Shown piece after piece: positions 22,935-34,987 of a stretch of DNA of 64,000 bases. Positions within the stretch are counted from its first letter, which is position 1. Every line of letters begins with the position of its first letter. The notes beneath the pieces were generated by a model. The model saw only the letters and a list, made by a program, of their open reading frames with translations, had not been told where the DNA came from and did not search any database. Origin of the DNA: Adiantum capillus-veneris (lineage: Eukaryota; Streptophyta; Polypodiopsida; Polypodiales; Pteridaceae); NCBI GenBank assembly GCA_014529385.2, contig CM043968.1, positions 128,391,518 through 128,455,517 on the forward strand. The letters run 5' to 3'. The translations under genes were made by a program, and so were the position numbers.

Positions 22935-24681
22935 ATAGTTCATATTTAAAGGCCCTTGGCTTACCAAAAGCAGTTTACATGAAAAGCATTAAGTTCAAAA
23001 GCATCTAGTCCTCAAAAGCTGCCAACGTAGCTCGTGGAAGTCTGTACAGCCTGCCATATCATCAGCCAATGCAAAACGTGGGCTTTGTACAGATGCCGTG
23101 TCATCAATAGGTCAATGAAATTTATTGGACGTCCGTACAGCAACCACGTCATGTGTGTGTGTGTTTGCTTTACCCTAGGCCCTGTTTGCTTTACTTTAGG
23201 CCCTGTTAGATGGGGTTTTGGAGGTTCTGTAAGTTGGTGAAGACTTTCTCTTCTTCTGTTTCTGCTAGGGTTTATGCCCCTTGGCCGGGATTTGCAGGTT
23301 GGGTAGGGTTAGGCTCAGGGTGCCCCTAATTCATGGTCTTCAGTGACATTGACACATCAGCAGTTTGTGACATAATGTGTTGAAGAAACCTTTGTGTCAA
23401 GGTAGTTATTTCATGCAAGTTATAATGCACTTCCTTGATATTGGTGAATGGCCAAATGGCCTCACCAAGGGCTAAAAGTATTGGTTGGTTTGTAAGGTCA
23501 CTAGCTATAGATTGGATTCTTGAATTGCTGTTGTTGTTGCTTGAGCTCTAGGTCTTGTTTCTTGTGTTGGTATGTTAAGAGCTGCAAATGGTCCAAGCTC
23601 CGGTAGAGGTGTGCCATTCACATGCTACAGTGGCTAGGGATCACCAAAAATCTGTCACATGGTATTTTGATCCTCTATAGTCAAAGGTTGGGGGAGCGGT
23701 TGGGTGTTTAGAGCTGGTTCTTATGGTTGAGGCCGTGGATTTGAAGTGGTGGATTCTGCATGGGTGTTAGTTGTGGATTTTCAGTGTTGTCAGTGGCAGT
23801 GGTGTCATCATTGTGTGTGGTGGTGTGCTCTTGTGTATCGTCCATGTTGTGCAAGATATGAGTGCGTGTACGTTTGGGCTTGAGAGGATCTTCTAAAATG
23901 TGCAAACAAGAAATGAACTTTAAGTTGTGAGTTTTGACTTATAAAGTACTTAAACTAATAAAAATTTTAAAACACTTAATAGAATCATTGAAACTTTAAA
24001 AAAACTCCAAAATAGACGAAGCTTGAGCCATGGGACTAATAATTGTCACCTTTACAAATCACTTTGCATCACAATGCATGTTTACAATAGAAATGGTTAG
24101 TGTCAAAAGGAAATTAAATTTCTACTCAATGCCTTCCATCACGCCACCTTGTTTCCAACCAGCGTCGGAATCGATCTTTTGCACTCGAAGCATGATATGA
24201 TTGTGATCGCCTCAAGCTAACCACTTTTTCTATTCTACATTTTAAACTTCTTTGTTCTCTTGTCTTCTTTCTCTCTCTCCCTGCTAAAACTCTGTAGAAC
24301 CAATTGAACATCTAGTGAAGGGCTTCGCTCTTTTCCTTCCACCTTGATGTCGTGTATTTTTAAAATACACTTCTTTTGCTTGATAGTGTAAGGCACTCCA
24401 TTCCTTGGATGCTCCAAATGCCTAATGAACCATAAGTGTCGAGAAAAAATACACTATGTGCAAAAAGAATATGCTGAACAAAAAACAAATTTTAGTTTCA
24501 CATACAGATGTATTTCGATTGAAAATATCAAATGTTCAACACACCATGTAATGTGTTGTGTGTGTCTCCCCCAATCATCCACCATTTGTGTTATAAAACT
24601 ATTAATTACAAGCTTTAGGGTGGATATCTCATCATTGGTTAGCTTTGCCTTTTTGAGAAGACAAAAAATATCATCAGTAGA
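22933..24681. other. Unassigned non-coding stretch
   Basis: Contains a repeated GGCCCTGTT(T/A)G word at 23177-23207, resembling the common terminal sequence of plant MITEs and hAT elements, and a TG-rich stretch near 23810. A minus-strand ORF at 23708-23905 is Thr/Asn-rich low complexity. No recognised gene. Confidence 0.4.
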
Positions 24682-26476
24682 CTACCACACACGAGCACGC
24701 TTAATTCCTAGGGCTGCTTCATTACCTTTGTAGGTGGTAATGTCACACAAATTTTTCCACAACTGAAAGTCATTGGGACTTGGGGAGTCTGAATAGTCTG
24801 AAAGAAAATGTCTAGCTTTACTACCATCCATACATACTTTATTAGGGAGATCTTGTGTACTTCCAGATGCCTTCTTGTCCTTTGATAGCTCAACTACACC
24901 CCCATGTAGACCAACGCTCGATAGAATAGATTCGAGTTCTCGTATACACTCTTCTTTTCTTTCTACAGGCTCCGTATTCCAAGCGTAATTAATATGGAGC
25001 ATAAGCAACTTGTTATTAATTTGTAGATAGTAATTTGTAGATGGGCATGAAGCACACATGCACATTTATCAGTGGTATTGGAAGAAAAGGATCCCAATTT
25101 GGATCATCCATGTTTCGATTAGGGGGTACTTGCTGGTCACATTGAGGATACCTTGAAACCATTGTTGTAGTGCTTTACCCACTGTTGGTGTAGTGGGTAC
25201 ACCTTTTGCAGATTTGACTATAACTTTGCCTCCCTTACCCTTACCACCTTTCGACTTGAGCTAGCCTTTGCACCCTTGCCATCAGTTCCCATTGAGACTT
25301 TACTGTGGGAGCAATAAATGCATGGAAAGAGGGTCATTGCACCTTGCTTGTATCCTAACATACACTTGAGTGTTTTCAAGTCTCCTGCCAAATGCCACTC
25401 AACTTGGAACATTCCAAGACCTGAAACATGCAATCTCTATCCTGCTTTTGCTGTTGTCGAATGACATCAAAGATTGTTGTGTGATTGAAATACCATTTCA
25501 AAGTATCATGTGTCTCATGTGGGAGATGAAAAATTGCCACCCACTAAATATTTTTCTCTGACTAAACACCTAAACAAGTGTTTCCCTTCTCATTGGCATT
25601 TATCTCCACATCGACACCCACCAAGGACCTGCTTATCAACGTAACACTTAACTTTTTGATCCATTGACCTTTAACAACTTGGCACTCATCATGCTTCATA
25701 ACAAATATCACTTTCCAATCACACTCTTCTTGTGTCAACCCATAGAATCTTATCATTGACTCTTTGAGCTTCAACAAGTCAAAATACACATTGTTGAACT
25801 CGTTGTAGCGGAAGAATCTAATGGCATGTCATCCTCCACATATTGAGATCCGTCCAACAAGCTTGCAACATCATTATTGGCTCATTTTTTTGCAACACTG
25901 ACACTGTGAGGCGTTGGCAAAAACCTTGTACTCTTACCAAGTTTGAAGGACACGTTTCTTTTGAGCCGAATGTGGTAGCCGAGGGGAATGTGTGTGATGA
26001 TCAATTCGTCGACGTATATTTCATGAAGTGTGTTGTAGTTGAACATAATTTTCTAGTCGACACTCCTGCTTTTTTTTTGTTGCTGTACTTTTTCATTGAG
26101 ATTCGCCATCTCATTGTTCAGTTGCTTCATCTTCTTGTTGTCTTCCTCTCTACTTGCTATAGATCTGTCACAGAACTCTCTTGTAGTGATGAATAGGTAG
26201 CCAAGAGATGTTTACTTGCTTCCCTTTCATTGACAAAAGTTGAATACAATCCCCAACATTAGCCAAACAGTTTGTCTCTTCCATCTCCAATAAAACGCCG
26301 AAGCTTAGTGACATTATGAAAGGGTAGTGGTGCATTGGTCGTTGGATCACCTGGATAAATGTGGCCGTCAACCCATAAGTTGATTGCCTTGCACCCAATG
26401 CTTTGTAGTTGATCTGTAGCATTGGGATTTGATGTGCCAAGTTGCACAGTAGCGTACTCTTGCTCCAAATCAACAT
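24682..26476 (-). pseudogene. Eroded minus-strand gene, perhaps a DNA-transposon protein
   Basis: Coding traces run from 26476 down to 24682 in several frames. They are AINLWVDGHIYPGDP near 26370, a coiled coil (SREEDNKKMKQLNNEMANL) near 26150-26070, DWKVIFVMKHDECQVVKG near 25700, then WHLAGDLKTLKCMLGYKQG with FPCIYCSHSK at 25390-25300, and NDFQLWKNLCDITTYKGNEA at 24770-24710. The GDLK...LG...PC.YC pattern resembles a block in uncharacterised transposase-like proteins of plants and animals, recalled rather than searched. Many stops and shifts separate the parts, so it is dead. Confidence 0.4.
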
Positions 26477-27115
26477 TTAATTGATATCATTTTGGCCTAT
26501 TAGTAATGTCTTGTAGTGGAGGGTGACTGAATGACATGTTTGTTATCTAATCAAGAAAAATAGTGAGAGAATGTGTAATGGTGACTGCTACAAGTAGGGA
26601 AAGCTGGTTATGGAGGGAAAAAGTGGAAGGTACTCAGATATAGTAGAAAAGGATTATGTTGTGGAGGGAAGAAAGAGAGGGATTGTAGCTCAATATCCTT
26701 TGAATTCAAAATAATGATCATGAGAGACTTAGAGAGAGAAATGCAACTGCACACAGAGGTAATGGAGTTCTCCATTGCTCTCACCTAAAGCTGGAGGGAG
26801 AGAGAGAGAGAGAGAGAGAGATACATAAAGGAAGAGAGTGGGAGAGAGTAGATCTGCAGTCTTGGAGGATCAACACTTTCTGTCAAATGTAGGCAGCATA
26901 GAATGTCCTCTTGATGATTGGGAGGTGAAAGTGACAAGAGAGAAAAGGGGGGGAAGAAAGAGTTGGCTCACGTTTTAGAGAGAGAATGTAGTGAGAGAAT
27001 ATGAAAAATCTACTTTTTTGGCAGGGGACTAAAAGGTGCTTCTTTTAATGAGAACTAAATGAGAGAGAGTGTTTTATATGTTAGAGAGAGAGGAGAGAGA
27101 TGGAGAAAAGACATT
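26477..27115. other. GA-rich non-coding stretch
   Basis: Purine-rich on the plus strand with a (GA)n run at 26795-26821 and scattered GAGAGA. No ORF of note. Confidence 0.6.
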
Positions 27116-27277
27116 TTAAAATTTAGTTACCAACCTCTCTTTTGTGTTAAAATAGCCTATTTTCAAAATACAAAATACACAAATGGTATTTTTTAAAATC
27201 TCAGCATAGGCCTTTTTGCCCTCTCTTTTAGGCTTCGTCAAACTTGGCTTAAGCTTTAAGTATTTTCGTAAACTGCC

Positions 27278-28526
27278 AAATAAAGAGGCCCTCCTATACC
27301 CCATTCCCTTCCTAATGAGCACATAATCTGCATCATTCCCCAACTTCAAATTCTGATCTAAGGTTATTGCACTTGGCTTACAATCAGCCATACCTTCAAC
27401 ATATCCAAAGCATATTTCCTTTGTGACATCAATACACCTTCTTTCGTGTGAATAATTTCAATTCCCAAGAAATATTTCAAGTCTTCAAAGTCTTTCATGT
27501 CAAAGTCCTGCATAAGTAGAGCCTGCACGCCCTCTACTACAACCACATTATCACCTCCAACAATCAAATCATCCACACAGATACATATTACCGCAATTTT
27601 GATCGCATTCTTCTGCACATACAATGAATGGTCTACATCAGACATCTCAAAGCTTAATGAATTCAGCAATGCCACAATCAACTCATACAAATCTCTAGGT
27701 GCTTGCTTTAGCCCATATAATTATATCTTTAACCTGCTTACAAGGTCATATAGCCTCATGTTTGCATAACCTTGTGGCTCCTCCATATACATAGTTTCCT
27801 TCAAGTCTTCATTCAAAAATGCATTCTTTACATCCATTTGTTTCAACACCCATTTTAATGCAGCACCCACTGCAATAACCACATGAATAGTAGCCATATT
27901 AGCTATGTGATTGAACATCTCCTGATAATTAACAACCTTTGGCCACAAGTCTTCCTTGTACCTGCTCACATTGCCATCAACATTATGCTTTATTTTGTAT
28001 ACCTACTTTCATCCAATTCACTTATTATCCTTTGGTAATGGCACCAATTTCCATGTTCCATTTGCATCAAGTGCAACCATCTCTTCATCCATAGCCTGCC
28101 ACCATTTTTCATCCTTGACGGCATTCTCCAAACATGTGGGTTCTACTTCCTTTGTAATCTTTGCCATAAATGCACAATGACAAGCCACATAAGTGTCATC
28201 AGTTAGTCTCTGCACAATATTTTTTTCTCTTTTTGACCTGTGTGTCTAGGATCACTTTTAGGTGCCCTATTCCCTCCTTGCATTCTTCTTGCACCCGGAG
28301 TCTTTATAGAGGGTATGCCAATCTCTTCATCCAAACTCTGCTCAAAACCATTGCTATTGCCGTCATCATAACCAACACTCAAATCTGGCAACTTAGGGAC
28401 ATCATAAAAATTTTCCATTCCTTTCCTTGATACATTTGAAGAGTTTTTAGGACTCACTCTTTCACATAACCTACCACTCCATGGATTCTCACCATGACTT
28501 GCACTGGAGATTGGAAGAGATCCCAA
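27278..28526 (-). pseudogene. Ty1/copia pol fragment (integrase-RT linker and RT)
   Basis: Read right to left: an acidic linker (28500-28220), then VEPTCLENAVKD and KWWQAMDEEM (28150-28070), then QMDVKNAFLNEDLKE (27850-27800), the RT active site CVDDLIVGG (Tyr of YVDD replaced by Cys, both Asp kept), DFDMKDFEDLKYFLGIEI, and CKPSAITLDQNLKL near 27370. Several stops or shifts break it. The RT ends abruptly near 27316, where a 39-bp word shared with 7383-7421 begins, so it is truncated by another insertion. No copia LTR is visible. Confidence 0.88.
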
Positions 28527-31500
28527 CTCAGAAGTAGGAGCATATATGGTGTTTGTGTCTTAACTTGGAGAAAGTTTGTAAGAAAATGATTTTGGACATT
28601 CTATAACTCTTTTGAAGTATATTTTGAGATGTTCCTCCCCCACAGTTCAACTCCATAAAGAACTACCGATGTCACCAATGTGTCAAAAAAGTACTTCTTG
28701 AGAACCCAGCACTTGATGTTTCCCCCATCACACATGTTCTCAAATACATAATATGCTCTTTTTATGGCTTCCAAATGACGCATAGCACATTCATGACACC
28801 TATGATTGGCTGGGACCTCAAGGCCAAGGTAATAAAATCTCTCAACAACTTCAAGTGTCTCATTGTTGTACATGGTTTCTCCTTATGGCTGGTTTCACAA
28901 GCATAATCTTTTTTTTGGATTCATTCACAATCACCCCACTATGCAAGCATAACCCTTTTTTTTGGATTCATTCACAAGCATAACCTTTTTTGGATTCACT
29001 CACAATCAGCCCACTATGCAGAAAAAATTTCTCAAGGACAATTACCATAAGCTTTTGTGTATCCTCTAAAGTGTGTTCTAGAAGCACTACATCATCCGCA
29101 TACGATAAAAGCATGATTACCTCATTGCAAATAGTGACCTCTTCAATGCCTTCTTATTGCATAAATGCAAGTACCATTTGTTCCAATTGATTGATGCATA
29201 GACAAAAGAGAGTTAGTGATATCCATGTTTTAATTAACACTAGAATGGTAACATGAAACTTCTGTGTCCTGTTAAGTGACCATTTTGCTTGAATTATTTG
29301 AAGAGTATTAAAATGAATTTCTAGGTTCTATACATACACAAAGTTGCCTTATGATTTGAAAAACACTTGACATTTTGTTTCGAATATCAGTCTCACCATT
29401 AACCTTACTCTTGCACAACATTTTTTAACCTAAACTGTGTGAAAAAATGAGTCCTTTTTTTGTTTATTTTCAAATTTTTACAATTATATCACTCTAAACT
29501 TCATGTTTGTGAGGTTTAGATTACTAGAGGATAAGCCCTCATCTTTCTCAACATGTTTTGATTCTTCTAGGGAGAACTAAGCGTTAATATTGAAAGTTAT
29601 GACCAACTTACAAGAGTTGAATAATCTTGTTGTTTGGCCAAAATTAGCACTTTTATGATTTTTTTTGTAGCTTTCTTGATATCCAAGTGCAATTTTACTT
29701 GTGTACGTGGAATGCATAGCATAAAGCTAGTCTTCCTTGAGTTTTTTGGGACCTAATATGCTATATAGCATAGTATACGATGACGGTTGAGTTTTTTGAT
29801 TACTAAAGAATACGAGACATTTTAGTGTAGCAAGTATAGATTTCTCAATATTGCTAGTTTCTTAGGCCAATTGTGTGTATTTGTAGGCAATAACCATATC
29901 TAATCATAAAATAAAAATTTGGCTAGATATTCAGTAGTTTCTATGGGATTCTAGAGGTCATAATGCTCAACCCAGTTTTGTCATGTTTGTTGTATTTAGC
30001 ACTTCATCATTGTCCCCAAGGTTCCACTTAGTAATAGATCCATTATTCTTTGACATGCTCCATGGCTCCTTTTGAATACAAAGGCACAAAGCAAACTGAC
30101 AAAACATGTATATAGTATCAGTATTGAGCGTGACTATAGAAACTTTGATGATAGGCTCGCAGAATGGAAAAAAAGCAATTTTTTTGTACCTATTTTTTGT
30201 CCCCCAAAAAACAAAGTGAGGCAAAAGAAACCATATGGTTTGATCACCAACCCATTGAAGTTAATGAGGCATCTTATCTCATGTCCTACAAAAATCCCCA
30301 CTCTTATTTATGTGCAATCAACCATAAGAAATGGCTGTTTTAGGAAAAATGCACTGGTCCATCAGCTTTGGAGACCTATTGTGACCAAGAGATGAGGATT
30401 TTTATAAGTTTCTCATTTTTTCCATATGTAGTAATCCTTGAACTATAAGCTCATGAAAGGATTTTTCAAAATGAGTGGATCTACTATGGTTTTGGATTTG
30501 TTTTCCAAACCCTTGAAAGGACACTTTTATGTCCTGTTGGGTTACCAAACTAGTGTTAACCCCAATAGTGCTTGCAACATTTTTTTAAATTCCTCTTTCC
30601 ATGCACAATTGACACATCACCTTCTCATAGATTCGAGAAACCGTAAGCATAAACTCACTTGGCACTTGGATTTCTTCCATCCTTCTCCACAAATTGTTAC
30701 ATGGAATCATATCAAAGGATTTCTTAAAGTCCACAAAGCAGAAATACAATCACTTTCCTTTCAACCGGCTTTCCTCCATGAGAACACGAAGAGTAATGAG
30801 ATGATCAATGATGCTATGGCATTGATAGAAACCCGCTTGTCCTTTTGCACGCTTTCCATTCTTTTTAACCTAATCACTTAATTCTTTCTTCATTATGCAC
30901 CCAAACAAATTTTCCATAAGAGACCCAATCATTATAGTCTCGTAGTTATTTACATTCTTTACATTCCCTCCTTTATGCAAAGGCTTGACCCAATTAGTAC
31001 TCCAATCAAAATCCATACCATGTTTAAGTGCAACATTTAACATATAACACATCCACTCATGTGTAAAATCTCCGTCCATTTAATCATTTTTGGCTTGATA
31101 CCTTGAAGATCTCCCGCTTTGTGAGTGGTCAACTTTTCAAGCCCACCTCACACATCTTGAATAGTAAATGAAGAGGGCATACATGGGAGTGAACCATAAA
31201 ATCATATTTTTTCAGAATTTGGTTGCTCATACAGTTGTCTACAATGTGTGTACATATCCACAAGACTCAAGTTACAAAAACTCTCAACCCGCTTGTCAAA
31301 TTTCTTCAAAATCTTCCACATGTCGTGCTTTTTCTTGGGCTTGAAAAAATTGATGCTTTACTTACCATCTTCTTCTCTTCTTTTGAATCAATTCCTTGTA
31401 TGTATGCAAATAATTCTATAGTTGTCTTTGTCCATACTTGCATCAAGCTTTATCAAGGACTTTTTAGCATCTTGACAATGTTTATTAGACATCCTTTTGT

Positions 31501-32880
31501 GTGTTCTATCTTTGTTGATACCATGGACATGCTTTATGAAAAAGCATTCTTCATCACAAGAACAAATATATTTCTTGAAATCTTCCCATTTAGTTTTTAA
31601 TGGTGCATCATATTGAAGCTTTGTCATCCATAACTTTTTCTCAACCATTTCAATATATATTGGTGCCCATTTGAAATCCATACATAGAAGTGATATCTTC
31701 TCTTCCCTTTGGCTGAGATGATCATGATTAGTTTCTTCTCCACATGAAAGGTCAATACATAAGGTCCAATGGTCTAATTTTGGAGTCCATTGTCCAAGCA
31801 TAATGTTGAGTATCATGTTGTAATGTTATTGTGCAAGCATTCATATCTCCAAAGACAAGAAAATCAAGCAATGTCCTCCTTTGAAAAAAAAAATATGATC
31901 TCTATCCACCATGCAAGCATAAAAGGGAGAATCATGATGAGGAATGTAGCAACTGGCTATAAAAATGCTCTTTTTGGTGTCATAATTTTTAGCCGTACAT
32001 AACGTTTATGCTTGTCATCTTTCAAAATTGATACAAGATCTTTCACTCCTTTCTTTGTTGCTTGAGATTTTTTGACCACATCAATGAATGTACATCGTAA
32101 TCCTCCAACCCATTAATCTTTTGTGTATGATGCTCCCAAGTTTCAATAAGAAGTACAATGTCACCTTTTCTTGTTAGTTCCTCTATGCCAACTCCCACAT
32201 TCCATCAGTATCCATTGCAATTCCAAAATCATAGGCTTTCAACTAGAACTCGGTCTCATAGGTCACACATTCGTATTTTCTTGATGAATTTTCCTCCTCC
32301 TTTAACACATTTTCTTCAAGTGAGATTTCCTAGTTTTTCTTATTTCTCTCCTCATATGCCTTGCAACACATATTTTGTTGCCTAATAGTGCAATCTTCAC
32401 ATACAAATTTTTTTGTATCCCTCAAATAGATCCAAATTTTATCAAGGATAATATTTTGTTTGGTCTCATCTGGCATGGTGCATACAATTGCCCATTCTTT
32501 TCTGTGAGGATCCCTTGCTTACCCACTCTATGTGCTCTATAAACCATAACTCCTGACATTCCAAAGTGGGGTTTGAAGAAATATTTGATAACAATGGCAA
32601 GAGAAGGAGGTGTCTCTAAATTCTCTTTGAGAATTCCACGAATAGCAATGTTCTTGGAGTGCCACTCCCGTTTCTTCAACTCCTCTACATCCACATTCTC
32701 AACATTTTTTGTTTGAGACATAGATTGTATGAGGGAGGAATTAGAAACCACATTTTTACCACCACATACATCAGCCCAAGACTTGTTTGTACATACATTT
32801 TTCATGTCGCATACATCTCGGCTCATGGTCTCAAATTTTTCCTCTTGCAATACATGGTCATGCTCTACTTTTCTCATTTG
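28527..32880 (-). pseudogene. L1-like LINE (non-LTR retrotransposon), degenerate
   Basis: Minus strand, 5' end at the right. ORF1-like: 32877-32422 with KSWADVCGGKN, NIAIRGI and YRAHRVGK. Endonuclease traces: DIVLLIETWEH near 32150. Then an unbroken 142-codon piece at 31816-31388. RT: NWVKPLHKGGNVKNVNNY (31000-30940), CHSIIDHLITLRVL (30800), the YADDVVLLEHTLED active site near 29090, and C-terminal FYYLGLEVPANHR with LYGVELWG (28873-28601). Stops and shifts abound. The spacing between RT blocks shows an insertion between about 29215 and 30560. The 3' tail is lost at the copia junction near 28510. Confidence 0.85.
29215..30560. other. Probable insertion inside the LINE RT
   Basis: LINE homology breaks after ASTIGV near 30560 and resumes with LTLFCLCINQLEQM near 29215. 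These blocks are normally only a few residues apart (the GxxQGxPLSPxLF region). The 1.3 kb between has no recognised coding sequence. Its identity and borders are not resolved. Confidence 0.5.
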
Positions 32881-33851
32881 CTAGTAGCTGCTTTTTGTAG
32901 AAATGGTTTTGAAAAAGAAAAATCGTGGAGATTGATAAGCAGACCCTACATGGTTATTGTTCCTCCAATTTTACTTGTGACCCCCCTAAGGTACTCCTAC
33001 ACATGATTTCTCTTAATGATGGGCACTAGGACCCCATGAGAGGCGGCCTAGTGCCACATGGGCAAGTGCACCAATTATAAAACATTTTTATAACCACATG
33101 GGCAAGTGCACCAATTATAAAACATTTTTTCTTTAAGGATCTATCTTGGTCCATGGGATACTCACTTTACCCCCCCCCCCCCCCCCCGAAATTTTGGAAA
33201 AGCCTAGAAGGGGCTTAGTACATTATTATCTCATGCATGCCTATTATATGTGTGGAAACACCATCATTTTGGCATAATAAGCATTTTTTCCCATCACTTG
33301 GCAGATATGCCCTGCGCTTATATGGTTTCTCCTACATACGGTAGCCCCCACAAAAAAAAAAAAAATTGCTGGCTTGGCTGAGGAGTGGTGCCATTCCACT
33401 ACTACCTTGTGCATGCATGGCTATGGCTTTAAAAGATGTGCCTTTTATGGACCTGGTGCAAGAATAGACTTACTACATTCAAGTGCTTGTGTATGACAAT
33501 ACCACCCTTGGCTTCACAGAGCAGTTATTGGGTCCCTTTTCCTACATTCAACACAATCCAATAGCTATGGAGAGTATTACCTAGATGCCAGCCTCCTATC
33601 ATAAGGAATTTTTCTTTGCAATGCATTTTTTGGTTGACATCTGTAACACGTGGGTTTTTCTTTGTGACACTTGTCTTCCACTTTCTAATGGAATTTTTTC
33701 TTGTTGGTGGCTGTGATGGTGACAGGAATAGACGAAACCCTTACCTATGTATTATGATCAATTCCTAGCTTTTTCATTAATCAAAAGATGGTAGCCTATT
33801 CTCCATTTTTTCATTTTGTGACGAGCCCTTCTCTCTTGTAACCTACACTCA

Positions 33852-33852
<1 letters not shown>
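32881..33852. other. Non-coding stretch with a tandem duplication and poly-C
   Basis: A 40-bp unit (CCACATGGGCAAGTGCACCA start) is duplicated in tandem at 33054-33093 and 33094-33130. A run of 18 C lies at 33170-33187. No credible ORF. Confidence 0.7.

Positions 33853-33896
<44 letters not shown>
33853..33896. repeat. (CA)n microsatellite
   Basis: About 22 CA units. Confidence 0.95.
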
Positions 33897-33901
<5 letters not shown>

Positions 33902-33989
33902 ATAGAGAGTCCTTGTAGAAACCCAAATATCTGCTATCTTGGTGAACCCACAAAAAAGATTTGGAATGGTTGTTGTTATGAGTGAGTCT

Positions 33990-34550
33990 CAAGCTAGAAG
34001 AGAGTGAGAGAAGCTGCTCACAATATACAAGATCTTGAAACTTGATCATGACTTGCATTTTTAGTACAAGACCTAGCACTTGATTAGGATAACTTGATAA
34101 CAAAACTCGTATTACAATTCTAGATTTCAATACAAGACCTAATTACAAGAACAAGACAAGAACTAGAAGAGGTCTTACCTTGAAGGGGCCTCATAACCGG
34201 TGTTGGCAAGAATAAGGGGCTTGTAGCCCAAGACCTTTATTCATATGAAAGCATAAGGAGATTAAGAACCTTCTAGGTTCTTTATTCTAAGACCTTCCAT
34301 CTCTTCTAGAACCTTCTAGGTTCTTCCTCAAGCTTCTAGCACTTTCTAGATTCTTCTAGCTACTTCTAGAATCATGGATCCTTCTAGATATTTCTAGAAC
34401 CTTCTAGATTTAAATGTTTCTAGAATGTTTCAAAACCTTTTACAATCTAATATATTCTTCTAGAACCTTCTCAAATATTCCTCATTTTTTTATAATAGAT
34501 TCTTCTAGAACTTTCTAGAACCCCTCTAAGAGCTCGCATCCGTGACTTAG
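33990..34550 (-). repeat. Putative LTR part of chromovirus D with a TTCTAGAA array
   Basis: Lies just 3' (leftward) of the chromodomain of element D. On the minus strand an AGAGGAGGGG purine run precedes TCACGGATGCGAGCTC near 34550, a likely degraded polypurine tract/LTR start. Between 34310 and 34520, TTCTAGA occurs about ten times, seven of them as the palindrome TTCTAGAA, often with GAAccTTC between. This is the alternating pattern of heat-shock elements and would sit in U3. The left LTR border is not determined. Confidence 0.45.
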
Positions 34551-34610
34551 CCCCTCCTCTAGCTACGAGTTCCACAAGGAGAAATTGTCCCTCTTGATGT
34601 AGGGTCTGAC

Positions 34611-34987
34611 TTTAATGGACATTGTTGATGAAACTCACAAATTTGGTCAATGTGAAATGGATATTAGTTGCATGTTCCCACATTCGTTTGCTTTCATCAT
34701 AACCTTTCCAATGTGCAAGATATTGAAGTCCTCAACGAGCTATTCTAGAGTCAAGGATTTGCTCGACTTCAATTTTTCTATGACACCAGTGATGGGTTGT
34801 GAGCATCTCCTAGGAATCTAGCATTGATAACAATGATCCAAAAGCAAAACATGGAAGACTGGATTGACCATTTTAGAATGTGGTAACTGGCAATGGTATG
34901 TGAATGGATTTACTTGGCCAATTATCTTGAATGGACCAAGTATTTTATATTCTAGCTTTTGAAAAGGGAAAGATGAACAAAGATCAT
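34611..34987 (-). pseudogene. Element D: integrase C-terminus and chromodomain
   Basis: Minus strand. 34987-34818 reads KLEYKILGPFKIIGQVNPF and HPVFHV-like NPVFHVLLL, the GPY/F-type integrase end. After one or two frame breaks, 34776-34611 reads EVEQILDSR, LQYLAHWKGYDESKRMWEHATN, a typical chromovirus chromodomain with the aromatic and W-E residues in place. The right edge is the insertion point of the giant element; the missing integrase part is at 54705-55330. Confidence 0.85.

Noticed and set aside
30438-30881. 147-codon plus-strand ORF
   Set aside because: The opposite strand carries LINE RT motifs (CHSIIDHLITLRVL); this is its shadow.
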